From: Ahaetulla prasina
Lineage: Eukaryota; Chordata; Lepidosauria; Squamata; Colubridae
Direction of reading: 5' to 3'
Length of the DNA stretch: 64,000 nt
Assembly: GCF_028640845.1 (NCBI RefSeq)
Contig: NC_080539.1
Location: 303,400,016-303,464,015, forward strand
How positions within the stretch are numbered: position 1 is the first letter of the stretch; each line of letters begins with the position of its first letter. A program made the position numbers and the translations under genes. The notes beneath the pieces are model-generated. The model did no database searches and was not told the DNA's origin. It saw nothing but the letters and a program-made list of their open reading frames with translations. Below are positions 1 through 49,900 of this stretch, in pieces.

Positions 1-363
1 GGTGACATTTTAAAAATGTCTTAAATGACATCATCCTTGTAGGATGGAAGTTACTGCTAATTTTATTTGCTATGTTTGTATTGTTCTAATCAAATCCATA
101 TGGCTCCGAATCTTGACTTCAAGATTGATGGAGATTATACAAACAAGGCTGCTGTGAAAAACAGATCTTACTCAAGGTGGTATTTGTGTCTTCCTTTAGG
201 CATAATCAGGGGAATAAGAAAGTAGAAATAAAAAGTTTATTGAATTAAATAGTTCTGCTATTAAAAGTGATATTTGGAAAATTATAAGGCTGGCAAAGAG
301 TTAATTACTGTAATCTGATTTCTTTTTGTAGGGATAGGGTAAGAATTTTTTGAAGAATTCACT

Positions 364-38699
<38,336 letters not shown>

Positions 38700-40795
38700 C
38701 ATTTTTCAGCCTCCCATATTGGGAAGTATTTTTGATACACAAATAATTTTACATGCCTTGTCCATCCACCTCATTCTTTTCTTTTTCCTCCTGTTCATCA
38801 TTGGAGTGCAAAAAGAACACATGCCTTTTTCTGTTTTGTCTACAGAGACAGGATCTATTCGCAGCTCTGTAGAGGAAGGAATGACAGACTCATGCCAAAT
38901 AACTGTTTATACCATTCACTTATTAGGGGAAAAAATCTACCCTCTTATTTACATTGGGCAAATAAGTGCAGTGTGCTTATCTATTACTTGGTATTCAGAG
39001 TAATGTTTTCTACTTAATTTGGGGCCCTACATATAAGTGTTTTAACCATCAGTTTTCATGTTATATGTAGGATCCTCTGTTAATGTATGTTTCTGGTTTT
39101 GGATTATTTTAATGTTAAATCAAAACATTATTGAACTCAGGCTAGAAATACCACCTGATTGTTGAATTCCTTATTTTTTTTTCTTACTGAAGTTTTTGAG
39201 ATATTTTGCCGTGGGAATGAACAATTGGCTCACTGTTTGAGTTACTTTATATTGTGGCTTCAGTTTAAAATGTGAAATCTACACAATTAATCACAATTGT
39301 ACTTGACTTTATGGATATGCTTTGGCCCCAAAGAAACTTAGGGTGGCAAAGAACATACTGTTAAGACAGCAGAATACCTGTTTCTTAAACATATTATTAT
39401 TTCCCAGTTATCTTAAGAGTTCCAGGCACCACAGTACAAACACCAGTAAATATAACTTATATTAAACATTTTTGGTTAGGTTTATACCCAGTGCTCTCTT
39501 GCCACAATATTGGGACTGTGTTTTTGATTCTGAGAATTTTAAGTTATGACCATTCTGGCATTTGAAGTAAGTGAACTTTTACATATTTTTACTTGCTTCA
39601 TCTAGCTAAGCCTGTGAGAATCCCGTATTTTTGATAACCATCTTGTTTCACAGCAACTGACTAAATTTCAGTTCCTGTAATTGCAAGTTAAAAAGCTGTT
39701 GGGCACAAACTAGAAAGATTTAAAACCTAAGCAGAAGCTGAGAATTTTGCATGTATTTTGTGCTGTCATTTAAGGGAACAAAACCAAGCGGCGTGACAAA
39801 TTGAAAGAAAAATAGCATATGTGTTTGTGAAAGAAATGTGTATGTGGTCATTGCTGTCTGGGAAAGTTTTGGTGCTGCAATTTGCAGTATTCAGAAAGTG
39901 GTCCCCTATTTAGATTTAATCTGCTGTTTGTGACATCAGTTCTGTTTTTTTGTCCACAGAAAAGCTAAAAATCTCATTATTAGTCTAGCAGTATCTGACT
40001 GTGAGCTTAACTACACCAGACAATATATGCATAGAAAAAGAACAAATGGTATTGTAATCAACCTTTAAAAATAAAAGGTAATTAATGTATAACTTAGTGA
40101 CTTCAACAACTGGAAGAACAAACCAGTTGGAAGTTGCTCTATATGATAACTCTGATAGCTTGAAGATATTTTGATTCTGGTCCCATCTTTTGACCTTTTG
40201 CCATGTTCAGAAATAATGAACAATTCACTGGTTATCTTCTATTGTTAAAACATCTTCTGTAGCCTTTGTGTGATTTCTGGGCAACAGTGGCTCCTCTTTT
40301 CATGACATTGTTGGCAGCTGAAATCAAACAGGCTGAAGGAAACCCTTAAATGCTTATTTGAAAGGCTGCAAAAACTTCCATTTTGTAGACAGCCGAATAT
40401 TGAATGACATTTTAAAATATAGCTCATTCTTAATTGAATGTGTTTGAAGTTAAATTACAGAGGTAGGAGGTATTTTTGTGAAGAAAAATATATGGACTGC
40501 GTTATTAGTGATGTGAATGGGTGAACTTTAATTTTGCATCCTCTTCAAGGATTTTAATTTTTCAGTATTTTAACTGGAAGAGGATGGTGCCTTGATATGC
40601 AATAATTTAAATGTCTTGACATCAGTAATTGGAAGTGATTTATAATTTGGACTACTTATTAGTGTATTTTACTGTTTAGGACTGTATGTATGTTTGGGTG
40701 TGTGCGCATGCACATTTAAGATGGGTGTGTTTTGGGATGCTTTCATAATTTGTATTAAAACTTGTTCAGCAATAAAAGTGTGGCCAAGTTTTATT
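38700..40795 (+). other. ZNF106: ZNF106 3' UTR
   Basis: About 2.1 kb of AT-rich sequence after the stop, free of recognisable transposable elements, unlike almost every intron around it. This suggests a retained 3' UTR. An AATAAA at 40,771-40,776 is followed by GT/T-rich sequence and is the best end. An earlier AATAAA at 40,070-40,075 could give a shorter form. The extent is inferred. Confidence 0.65.
40771..40776 (+). terminator. ZNF106: Likely ZNF106 polyadenylation signal
   Basis: Canonical AATAAA, then TGTGG and a T-rich stretch within 30 nt, as expected of a cleavage/polyadenylation site. A second AATAAA at 40,070-40,075 is a possible proximal site. Confidence 0.55.
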
Positions 40796-40799
40796 ATTA

Positions 40800-42255
40800 G
40801 TTTGTTCTATAATATATGTTTTTCTTAATGAGAAGAATCATTGCAAATGGGGCTACATGCACATAACTTAGAAAGTTAAACTCCTTCTTCTGTGTGTTGT
40901 GCTGAAGCTCCGCAGTTCTCTCATGTGGAATGTGAAATGTTGTTCTCTTGCGATTCAGTTTATTTGTTTGGTTTGAGGTTGTTTTCTGAATTTATACCTC
41001 TTTAGTTGGAAATGTAAGCATGCTCCTTTAGGTTGCTCTAGAAATCTTGGTGCAAAGAGGGCAAAATGGAGTTTGCTGATTATTGATAGAATGGTAAGGC
41101 AGATGCATCAAGATTGCGTACTTTGAAGATAGTCACATTTTGGGAGGTTGCAGGTTTTTGTCTTATTTCCACAAATATATTAACTTTATCTTTAGAAGAT
41201 ATTTATTTTGAAAGAAAGGAGATAGAACTGAAGTTGCCAGAGTGAATCGCAGAGTGGATTAATGAAATGTGTGGGAAGTGTTTAGTTTTGCGTGCTGGCT
41301 GATGTCCGAGTAAGTTGTTGCAGGTTACATATGCAATGTATTTGGACTGCATGCCAACATATTTCCTCAGTATAAGAGGTGTGCGTTTTTAAAATGCCAT
41401 TAAGTTTTGTGTGTGTGAGTGGTGAATATGTTTCTTTACATTAATGGTTCTGCTGTGGAGGACTGCTGTATTTATCAGCTGCCGTAGAATTCAGGTATTT
41501 GGCTGGTTGCATTTTTGTCCCACTAAATAACAGAACACTTGCAAGTATCCCAGCTTCTATTTGCCCTTTGAGACACTACCTGGACTACGGTGGATTGAAA
41601 CATAAAAGCTACAACATTGTAATAACATTGTATTACAACATTGTAATAAAGTGGCAAAGCACTCACCTTAAAAAATCTGGACTGCATCCTAATGACATTA
41701 GATATAAAATATCTAACATGACATTTTATCTTCTTTTTAAATGCAAGTTGGGGATATGTGTTTCATAGTGCAAATATGTTCAAAGACAGATACATTAAGA
41801 ATTAATATTCAGGCAGCCATCAGCTAACTTGCTCTAAACACTGAGTTTCCTAGATAATCTATAGTTGTGAGGAATGGTTTCCACAGAACATATAAGCAAG
41901 TACTCCACATAGTACTGTGCATGAATACAGTTAGAAGGTCTAAAGCAACACACCATATAAGGCATGAACAGTTTCCTGTAATTGCAGAAATATCAGGTGG
42001 GAAAATAGCATACCTACTATGCTGTAACTGTTTAACATCTTTTCTCTGTTTGTTTCAGTGAATGATTTAGTCTTTCCTTTTTTGCTACAAAGCTGTGAAT
42101 TAGATAAGATAAACAGCAAAAAGAAAACAAAATAAAATTACTTTATCCCAAGAGAGATGTGGTATGGTCTATTTATTTTCTTCAGGTTTCACTTAATAAT
42201 TTAAATATGTCATTTACTTTTGAGGAAAAAATGGAAAAGGATTGTTCAGCATCTA
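40800..42255. other. Intergenic DNA between ZNF106 and tandem array
   Basis: AT-rich sequence with no repeat family or gene that I recognise, apart from a tiny ACAACATTGTAATAA duplication near 41,610-41,650. Confidence 0.5.
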
Positions 42256-42346
42256 ATTCAGAGCTTCTCAGCCTTGGCGACTTTAAAAAGGTTCCCCAGT
42301 CAGCCATGAGGAATTCAGGGAATTGAAGTCCACATGTCTTAAAATT
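42256..42346. mobile_element. Old hAT-like MITE remnant at left end of the array
   Basis: AGAGCTTCTCAGCCTTGG ... AATTGAAGTCCACATG ... AAATTGCTGAGGGTCAAGC. Degraded relative of the palindromic family. Its AATTGAAGTCCACA stretch matches the right arm of the palindromic MITEs at the unit junctions. Confidence 0.5.
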
Positions 42347-42940
42347 GCTGAGGGTCAAGCTCTGGCCTCTAAATTAAAGTATAGCTAAAAAATAAATAAA
42401 TTATCTAGTATGAAGCCTGTTTCACTGTTTTTAACCTAGCTATTCCACACACCTCAAAGGTCAACTTCCCAAAGCCACAATTCCAAACATAAGCAAAAAT
42501 ATTGGATAGCAATCGTCCTTACAAATCCATACAAGCATCTGTTAAAAAAGAAACTGGACATCTACAAGTAGCATTTTTTCACAGGGTTTTTTGTAATCTT
42601 GTTTCATAATTTTAACACAGCAGATCCAGTGAAAGAGGTCTCATTTATTTATTATGCAACTTTTGCCATATTATCCCCAGCAATGGAACCATGGCATTTT
42701 TTAAAAATGGGATAAGGAATACAGTTTCCAAATAAATGTAGTCATAGCACTAGATCGCAGTTAATCCTATGTGCAAAATGTCTTCTAAAAGAAGTCTTGT
42801 TTATATGTCGATACAGATTTCTATAAAAGTTCTACTGTAAGAGAACCCAGACTTGCTGAATATGTCAGTTTGTTGCAGCCAGAACAAACTTATAATTTAG
42901 CTAAAATGTCTTCCCTGCAGCCTAGGAACAAAATTAATTG

Positions 42941-43312
42941 CAGGTAGCCCCTTGACTTAACAACCGTAATTGGGATTAGAATTTCTGTTGCTAAGTGAGA
43001 TGGTAAGTGAGTCGCACCTGATTTTATGACCATTGTGCATAGTTGTTGAGCTAGTCACTGCAGCTAAGTGAATCACATGGTCGTTAAGCGAACCCAGCTT
43101 CCTATTGACTTAGCTTCTTAGAAGCTGGCTGGGAAGGCCGCAAACAAAATTGCGTGACTCCAGGACTCTGTAACCATTGTAAATACATGCCAGTTGCCAA
43201 GCACCCAAATTGTGAAAACATGATTTTGGGTGCAACAACCTTAAGTGCTAGGCCTGGTTGAAAGTCATTTTTTCCCCCAGTGCTATTGTAACTTCAAGTG
43301 GTCACTATAAAT
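42941..43312. mobile_element. Tc1/mariner-like MITE in unit A (right end lost)
   Basis: Starts CAGGTAGCCCCTTGACTTAAC. The intact copies in units B (44,021-44,413) and C (about 45,884-46,275) end GGTCGAGGACCACCTATAG. Same family as at 21,923. Confidence 0.55.
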
Positions 43313-43418
43313 CAGGGGTGTCCAAACTTGGTCCCTTTAAGACTTGTGGACTTCAACTCCCAGAGTTCCTCAGCCAGCTTTGCTGGCTGAGGGACTCTGG
43401 GAGTTGAAGTCCACATGT
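43313..43418. mobile_element. Palindromic hAT-like MITE at A/B junction
   Basis: Starts CAGGGGTGTCCAAACTTGG with a complete left arm and centre. The right arm stops at GTTGAAGTCCACA and continues into unit B instead of its own end, so the duplication junction lies inside it. Confidence 0.75.
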
Positions 43419-44423
43419 CTTAAAATTGCTGAGGTCAAGCTCTGGCCTCTAAATTAAAGTATAGCTAAAAAATAAATAAATTATCTAGTATGAAGCCTGT
43501 TTCACTGTTTTTAACCTAGCTATTCCACACACCTCAAAGGTCAACTTCCCAAAGCCACAATTCCAAACATAAGCAAAAATATTGGATAGCAATCGTCCTT
43601 ACAAATCCATACAAGCATCTGTTAAAAAAGAAACTGGACATCTACAAGTAGCATTTTTTCACAGGGTTTTTTGTAATCTTGTTTCATAATTTTAACACAG
43701 CAGATCCAGTGAAAGAGGTCTCATTTATTTATTATGCAACTTTTGCCATATTATCCCCAGCAATGGAACCATGGCATTTTTTAAAAATGGGATAAGGAAT
43801 ACAGTTTCCAAACAAATGTAGTCATAGCACTAGATCACAGTTAATCCTATGTGCAAAATGTCTTCTAAAAGAAGTCTTGTTTATATGTCGATACAGATTT
43901 CTGTAAAAGTTCTACTGTAAGAGAACCCAGACTTGCTGAATATGTCAGTTTGTTGCAGCCAGAACAAACTTATAATTTAGCTAAAATGTTTTCCCTGCAG
44001 CCTAGGAACAAAATTAATTGCAGGGAGCCCCTTGACTTAACAACCGTAATTGGGATTAGAATTTCTATTGCTAAGTGAGATGGTAAGTGAGTCGCACCTG
44101 ATTTTATGACCATTGTGCATAGTTGTTGAGCTAGTCACTGCAGCTAAGTGAATCACATGGTCGTTAAGCGAACCCAGCTTCCTATTGACTTAGCTTCTTA
44201 GAAGCTGGCTGGGAAGGCCGCAAACAAAATTGCGTGACTCCAGGACTCTGTAACCATTGTAAATACATGCCAGTTGCCAAGCACCCAAATTGTGAAAACA
44301 TGATTTTGGGTGCAACAACCTTAAGTGCTAGGCCTGGTTGAAAGTCATTTTTTCCCCCAGTGCTATTGTAACTTCAAGTGGTCACTATAAATGAATGGTC
44401 GAGGACCACCTATAGTTCAGCCA

Positions 44424-44515
44424 CTTGGTCCCTTTAAGACTTGTGGACTTCAACTCCCAGAGTTCCTCAGCCAGCTTTGCTGGCTGAGGACTCTGGGAAT
44501 TGAAGTCCACATGTC
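44424..44515. mobile_element. Truncated palindromic hAT-like MITE at B/C junction
   Basis: Starts at CTTGGTCCCTTTAAGAC without the CAGGGG terminus. The right arm again fuses into the next unit at AATTGAAGTCCACA. Confidence 0.75.
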
Positions 44516-44952
44516 TTAAAATTGCTGAGGGTCAAGCTCTGGCCTCTAAATTAAAGTATAGCTAAAAAAAAAAAATTATCTAGTATGAAGCCTGTTTCAC
44601 TGTTTTTAACCTAGCTACTCCACACACCTCAAAGGTCAACTTCCCAAAGCCACAATTCCAAACATAAGCAAAAATATTGGATAGCAATCGTCTTACAAAT
44701 CCATACAAGCATCTGTTAAAAAAGAAACTGGACATCTACAAGTAGCATTTTTTCACAGGGTTTTTTGTAATCTTGTTTCATAATTTTAACACAGCAGATC
44801 CAGTGAAAGAGGTCTCATTTATTTATTATGCAACTTTTGCCATATTATCCCCAGCAATGGAACCATGGCATTTTTTAAAAATGGGATAAGGAATACAGTT
44901 TCCAAATAAATGTAGTCATAGCACTAGATCGCAGTTAATCCTATGTGCAAAA

Positions 44953-45848
44953 TGTCTTCTAAAAGAAGTCTTGTTTATATGTCGATACAGATTTCTATAA
45001 AAGTTCTACTGTAAGAGAACCCAGACTTGCTGAATATGTCAGTTTGTTGCAGCCAGAACAAACTTATAATTTAGCTAAAATGTCTTCTAAAAGAAGTCTT
45101 GTTTATATGTCGATACAGATTTCTGTAAAAGTTCTACTGTAAGAGAACCCAGACTTGCTGAATATGTCAGTTTGTTGCAGCCAGAACAAACTTATAATTT
45201 AGCTAAAATGTCTTCTAAAAGAAGTCTTGTTTATATGTCGATACAGATTTCTGTAAAAGTTCTACTGTAAGAGAACCCAGACTTGCTGAATATGTCAGTT
45301 TGTTGCAGCCAGAACAAACTTATAATTTAGCTAAAATGTCTTCTAAAAGAAGTCTTGTTTATATGTCGATACAGATTTCTGTAAAAGTTCTACTGTAAGA
45401 GAACCCAGACTTGCTGAATATGTCAGTTTGTTGCAGCCAGAACAAACTTATAATTTAGCTAAAATGTCTTCTAAAAGAAGTCTTGTTTATATGTCGATAC
45501 AGATTTCTGTAAAAGTTCTACTGTAAGAGAACCCAGACTTGCTGAATATGTCAGTTTGTTGCAGCCAGAACAAACTTATAATTTAGCTAAAATGTCTTCT
45601 AAAAGAAGTCTTGTTTATATGTCGATACAGATTTCTATAAAAGTTCTACTGTAAGAGAACCCAGACTTGCTGAATATGTCAGTTTGTTGCAGCCAGAACA
45701 AACTTATAATTTAGCTAAAATGTCTTCTAAAAGAAGTCTTGTTTATATGTCGATACAGATTTCTGTAAAAGTTCTACTGTAAGAGAACCCAGACTTGCTG
45801 AATATGTCAGTTTGTTGCAGCCAGAACAAACTTATAATTTAGCTAACA
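44953..45848 (+). repeat. 128-bp minisatellite, seven units
   Basis: Exactly seven head-to-tail 128-bp units starting at 44,953, 45,081, 45,209, 45,337, 45,465, 45,593 and 45,721. They are nearly identical, differing at one A/G site (CTATAAAAG or CTGTAAAAG) in the order A,G,G,G,G,A,G. Units A and B of the larger array carry a single copy. Confidence 0.98.
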
Positions 45849-46280
45849 TGTCTTCGCTGCAGCCTAGGAACAAAATTAATTGCAGGTAGCCCCTTGACTT
45901 AACAACCGTAATTGGGATTAGAATTTCTGTTGCTAAGTGAGATGGTAAGTGAGTCGCACCTGATTTTATGACCATTGTGCATAGTTGTTGAGCTAGTCAC
46001 TGCAGCTAAGTGAATCACATGGTCGTTAAGCGAACCCAGCTTCCTATTGACTTAGCTTCTTAGAAGCTGGCTGGGAAGGCCGCAAACAAAATTGCGTGAC
46101 TCCAGGACTCTGTAACCATTGTAAATACATGCCAGTTGCCAAGCACCCAAATTGTGAAAACATGATTTTGGGTGCAACAACCTTAAGTGCTAGGCCTGGT
46201 TGAAAGTCATTTTTTCCCCCAGTGCTATTGTAACTTCAAGTGGTCACTATAAATGAATGGTCGAGGACCACCTATAGTTC

Positions 46281-46358
46281 AGCCACAATATTTAGCCACA
46301 ATATTTAGCCACAATATTTAGCCACAATATTTAGCCACAATATTTAGCCACAATATTT
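46281..46358 (+). repeat. 13-bp tandem repeat, six units
   Basis: AGCCACAATATTT repeated six times without error, directly after the last 1.08-kb unit, ending in a partial AGCCA. Confidence 0.97.
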
Positions 46359-46592
46359 AGCCATCTATCTTGTCGTTTGATACATCCTGGTTAATACTTC
46401 ATCTGTGTACATTGATATATTCTGTTGCTGGGCCTAATTGTAGGAAGCTTTGGCTACAGGAATAATAATTGATGTAACATATAACAAAATTATTTGAAAA
46501 TAGTTTAGATAGTTAAATGTTTTCAGTTGTGTTATTTTCAAATACGTTGAATTTCTTAAATCGGATGAACCGCATTTTGGCAAGTTGTAGTG

Positions 46593-46924
46593 TTTAATAT
46601 GAATAAATTGTTCTGCTGCCCGCTAAATATCTCAGTTGGTAAGAAGAGGTGCTGTTTCAAAATAAGAACAATAATTTTGATTTGCAACCAAGCTCATGCA
46701 TCTAGAGTTGATTCCATCAGGAGAGCAGATACCCTTCTTGTGCACAACATGCTTCACTGCTTTTGTTACTTCTCCGTAAGTTGTTTCCTTGGACATAAAT
46801 CTGCTGAATTTATACTTCCTTTCCATGTAATTTTTAAGACAGATATGTGCAAGAGATCAGTATCTTGTAACTGAATGTTGGCTGATTGTCAATAATCCAA
46901 GAGAAGGTGCCAAATAAGTGATAA
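46593..46924 (-). other. CAPN3: Probable CAPN3 3' UTR
   Basis: About 330 nt downstream of the stop, ending at an ATTAAA on the minus strand (46,598-46,593). No AATAAA occurs nearer the stop, so this variant signal is the best candidate; it is not proven. The tandem array begins about 240 bp further on. Confidence 0.4.
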
Positions 46925-46951
46925 TCAGGCATACATGGTGAGCTGTAGCCA
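46925..46951 (-). CDS. CAPN3: CAPN3 exon 24: terminal residues and stop
   Basis: 27 nt: TGG then LQLTMYA and TGA at 46,927-46,925. Identical to the conserved C-terminus of muscle calpains. The acceptor is TACTTCCAG. Confidence 0.95.
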   Translation of the reverse strand, partial: WLQLTMYA

Positions 46952-49900
46952 CTGGAAGTAGAAAATGAGTACTGTAAGATAATAGGCATTTCTTTAATAT
47001 GCAGAACAAAACTATAGTATGTGATTTGTGCAAATCCCCTTAACCCAGTAAAGAAATTTACTTAAAATGCAAACTGAATATTTTCAGCATCAGACTATAA
47101 AATTGTTGACTCCTATTCCCGTATTCAGAGATACTTATGTCCAAATAAGGATTTCCAGGTGTATTAAACCTTACAATGACACTGCATTTGCAAGGCTGTA
47201 TTTCCTTTCTAATTCATAGCTCAATTAGAAATGAGTTCATTCTTCAAGCTTGTACCCTCTATCACAAAATTGGATTAGAACTCTTACGAACATTGAAAAT
47301 GCAATACATTTATTTTTCGCTATCTTGAAAATAAATTATAATACGCACTATTAAAGCTAAATTAATTTGTCACTTATCAGCAGAATAATCTTTGAAATGA
47401 TTTCAGACACATATATAGCCCAATGCTAGATACACTAAATAAGTCTTGCCAGGTTCAGAACTCAAAGACTAGCCTACAGGTAAATGTAGATAGTTTTGGA
47501 ATACTTAAACTTCTATATTAAATCCTGTTTTATCTACTGATTTTCCATTTATCTCTTTAATTCATCTAAAGCATTTGAGCTAGTAGTAGATAATGGACCC
47601 TCACAATAAAATAAACCTAATACATCTGCTTTTTAAAACAGATATTCTTGAACTTGTACTCAAAATCGCATGAGTACCACGCTTAAACTATTTTGTCTTT
47701 TATGCACTTTACAGTAGCAATGTAAAGTGAAACAACTTTTAAAATGGGTTCCTTTATTAAGAAACTAAGTATGACTCTACCGTTCCAATAAGCGCTTTTC
47801 TGCTATGATGAAAGCTCCCAAATAACAGGCAAGGACATTCGGCAGAATCTATGCAGCTCTTCACTGAGTGATTTCTACTTCCTTATAATTTCTACTTCCT
47901 TGAAAAGATTTGGGGAAGTACAAGGAGTCAAAAGAAATGGGAAAATCCATTGGCCAATCAGATTTTTCTCTAATGAATTCTTTTTATTAGGAAAAATTAC
48001 CAATAACAGTAAACCTTTCTATTGAAAATAAAACATTGTGGAGGCAAGGAAACTGTAGATGCAAGGAAATAGAATCCCCTATATTAGATAAGCTAAGTGG
48101 AAGCATATTTTATCCTAGATAATATACATGCCCATGATTACTTATTGCCCAAATCAATAATATGAATAATCTCTTGAGGAAAGAAAGTACTTGTGGTCTC
48201 CTTAGAATATACATATTCTTTGAGAGTGCTATTTTCTGAATATGACACTTCATAACAAAAGAAGCGGTCTTGTTCTTGAAGAAACACACCAAAAGAACAA
48301 TAGGGTATGGTTGAGAAGAAACAATTGAACCCAAGGAACCTGGAGCTGCTGTCTGTGCATCATGGTTTAGTATTGTCTTTTGAAGGAATGGTACTTCCTG
48401 TATAAGAGAACAAGTCCTGAAGCCCTCCTGGATAACTGGGGACCAGGAACTTTGCCTAGCTATGGTGGATGTATCACTTGTGACCCTACCCAAAGACCTA
48501 GCAATAGTAACTCATATTCTTATTCAATACTATCTCATATTCTCATTCAAACCCAGTTGGATTACCACATTGTGCTCTACACAGGGCTGTTTTTAAAAGC
48601 AATGAGGAACCCACAATGAATAAGAATGCAGTGACATGTGTGCTAACTATCACTAGATACCATGAATGTTTTTCATCTGTATTGTGAGCTCTGCATCAGC
48701 TGCCAATAAGGAGCAGTTTAAGTACTGATTTTGACTTGTGAAGTCTTACATGGCTTAACTAGCAAATCTAGCTCCTTCTATAATTGACCCACTAAATGTG
48801 AACAACTTGGGAAAAACTGTTCCTTACCCTTTGGAGTTCATAGAGACTAAGAGAAGGGGGAGAAAATGCTTCTCTGATATGGTCTCTATTGTGGAATAGT
48901 TTAACAGCAGATATTACACTTGTTCTGTGTTGGTCTTTGGGAAGAAAGTTAAGATGAACCACTTTCAGAGTTGATTTGTTTTTCTAAGACAATTTTTTGC
49001 TTTCTAGTTTTAAGAAAATTTAAATATTTGTTATGGATTTTTAATTATTGTACTATGGACATTCTTTTTTGTAAACTACTCAATGGGATGATTATCAGAG
49101 TTTAAGTAAATACATCAATAGTTACCTCGAATACGTTCAGCTTAATAATGCCATCTCCATCTTTATCAAAGGCATGGAATGCACCTAACATGAGAGAAAC
49201 AAGGAAGATCATTCTATAGGAAGCCAAGGAATTGGAACAGTATATACAATGTTTTAGAACCACTATTTGTTCCCAATATCATTAACTTTATCATTTAAAT
49301 ATTAATGGGAAATTCCTAGCTACTGTATACCATTCAGTCAGATAGTTTAACTTATATAACAGAATTACATAACCATCAACCATCAGCTTTCTTTGTATTA
49401 GATACTTTGAAGACTTGGAGATTTGAGAAAAAAAATCAGTTTAGACAAGTAGATTTTTCCTGTGGATAACATGGACTCAGTTTAAAGAGGCCATAATGGG
49501 ATTTGAACATTTCAATTTGACCAAAGAATCAGCCTTTCCATGAACCAGGCAATAACAATTTTGTGGTGTGCCACCCAGTCACCTGCTTGTGAGGTAGATG
49601 CTTATATAAATGATATAAACAAGCAGTCTAATGAAACGCTATCTGTTTCTGCAAATACTGTCAGGTAATATTCATGCTGCAAGAGCTAAGGTAGCTAAAG
49701 ACACTACAAAATCTTTACTTAGGACTCTTCTTCCAAAATAAATGCATTGCTGATTCCTAGTTCCTATACAACGTATGAAGAAGTACAAGAAAGAAAGGTT
49801 GAAGAGAAGAGTGGCTGAAGCCCAGTTGGAAGATTATGTCCCTTCTTTGGATTCTATTCATGAAATAGCTTCACTGGGATCTTGCTAGCTCCTAGCCAGC

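Larger units (their letters stand above)
42256..46358. repeat. Complex tandem array between ZNF106 and CAPN3
   Basis: Three copies of a ~1.08-kb unit: A about 42,346-43,312, B about 43,426-44,412, C about 44,515-46,280. A and B keep an exact 1,080-bp offset and differ at roughly six sites over 965 bp. Each unit holds unique sequence, the 128-bp region and a Tc1-like MITE. Units are joined through a palindromic hAT-like MITE. Copy C contains the 128-bp minisatellite. A 13-bp repeat tract closes the array. Confidence 0.95.

Noticed and set aside
44953..45848. Regular direct repeats that could suggest a CRISPR-like array
   Set aside because: Units are contiguous and nearly identical over all 128 bp with no spacers, in a vertebrate genome. 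It is a minisatellite.
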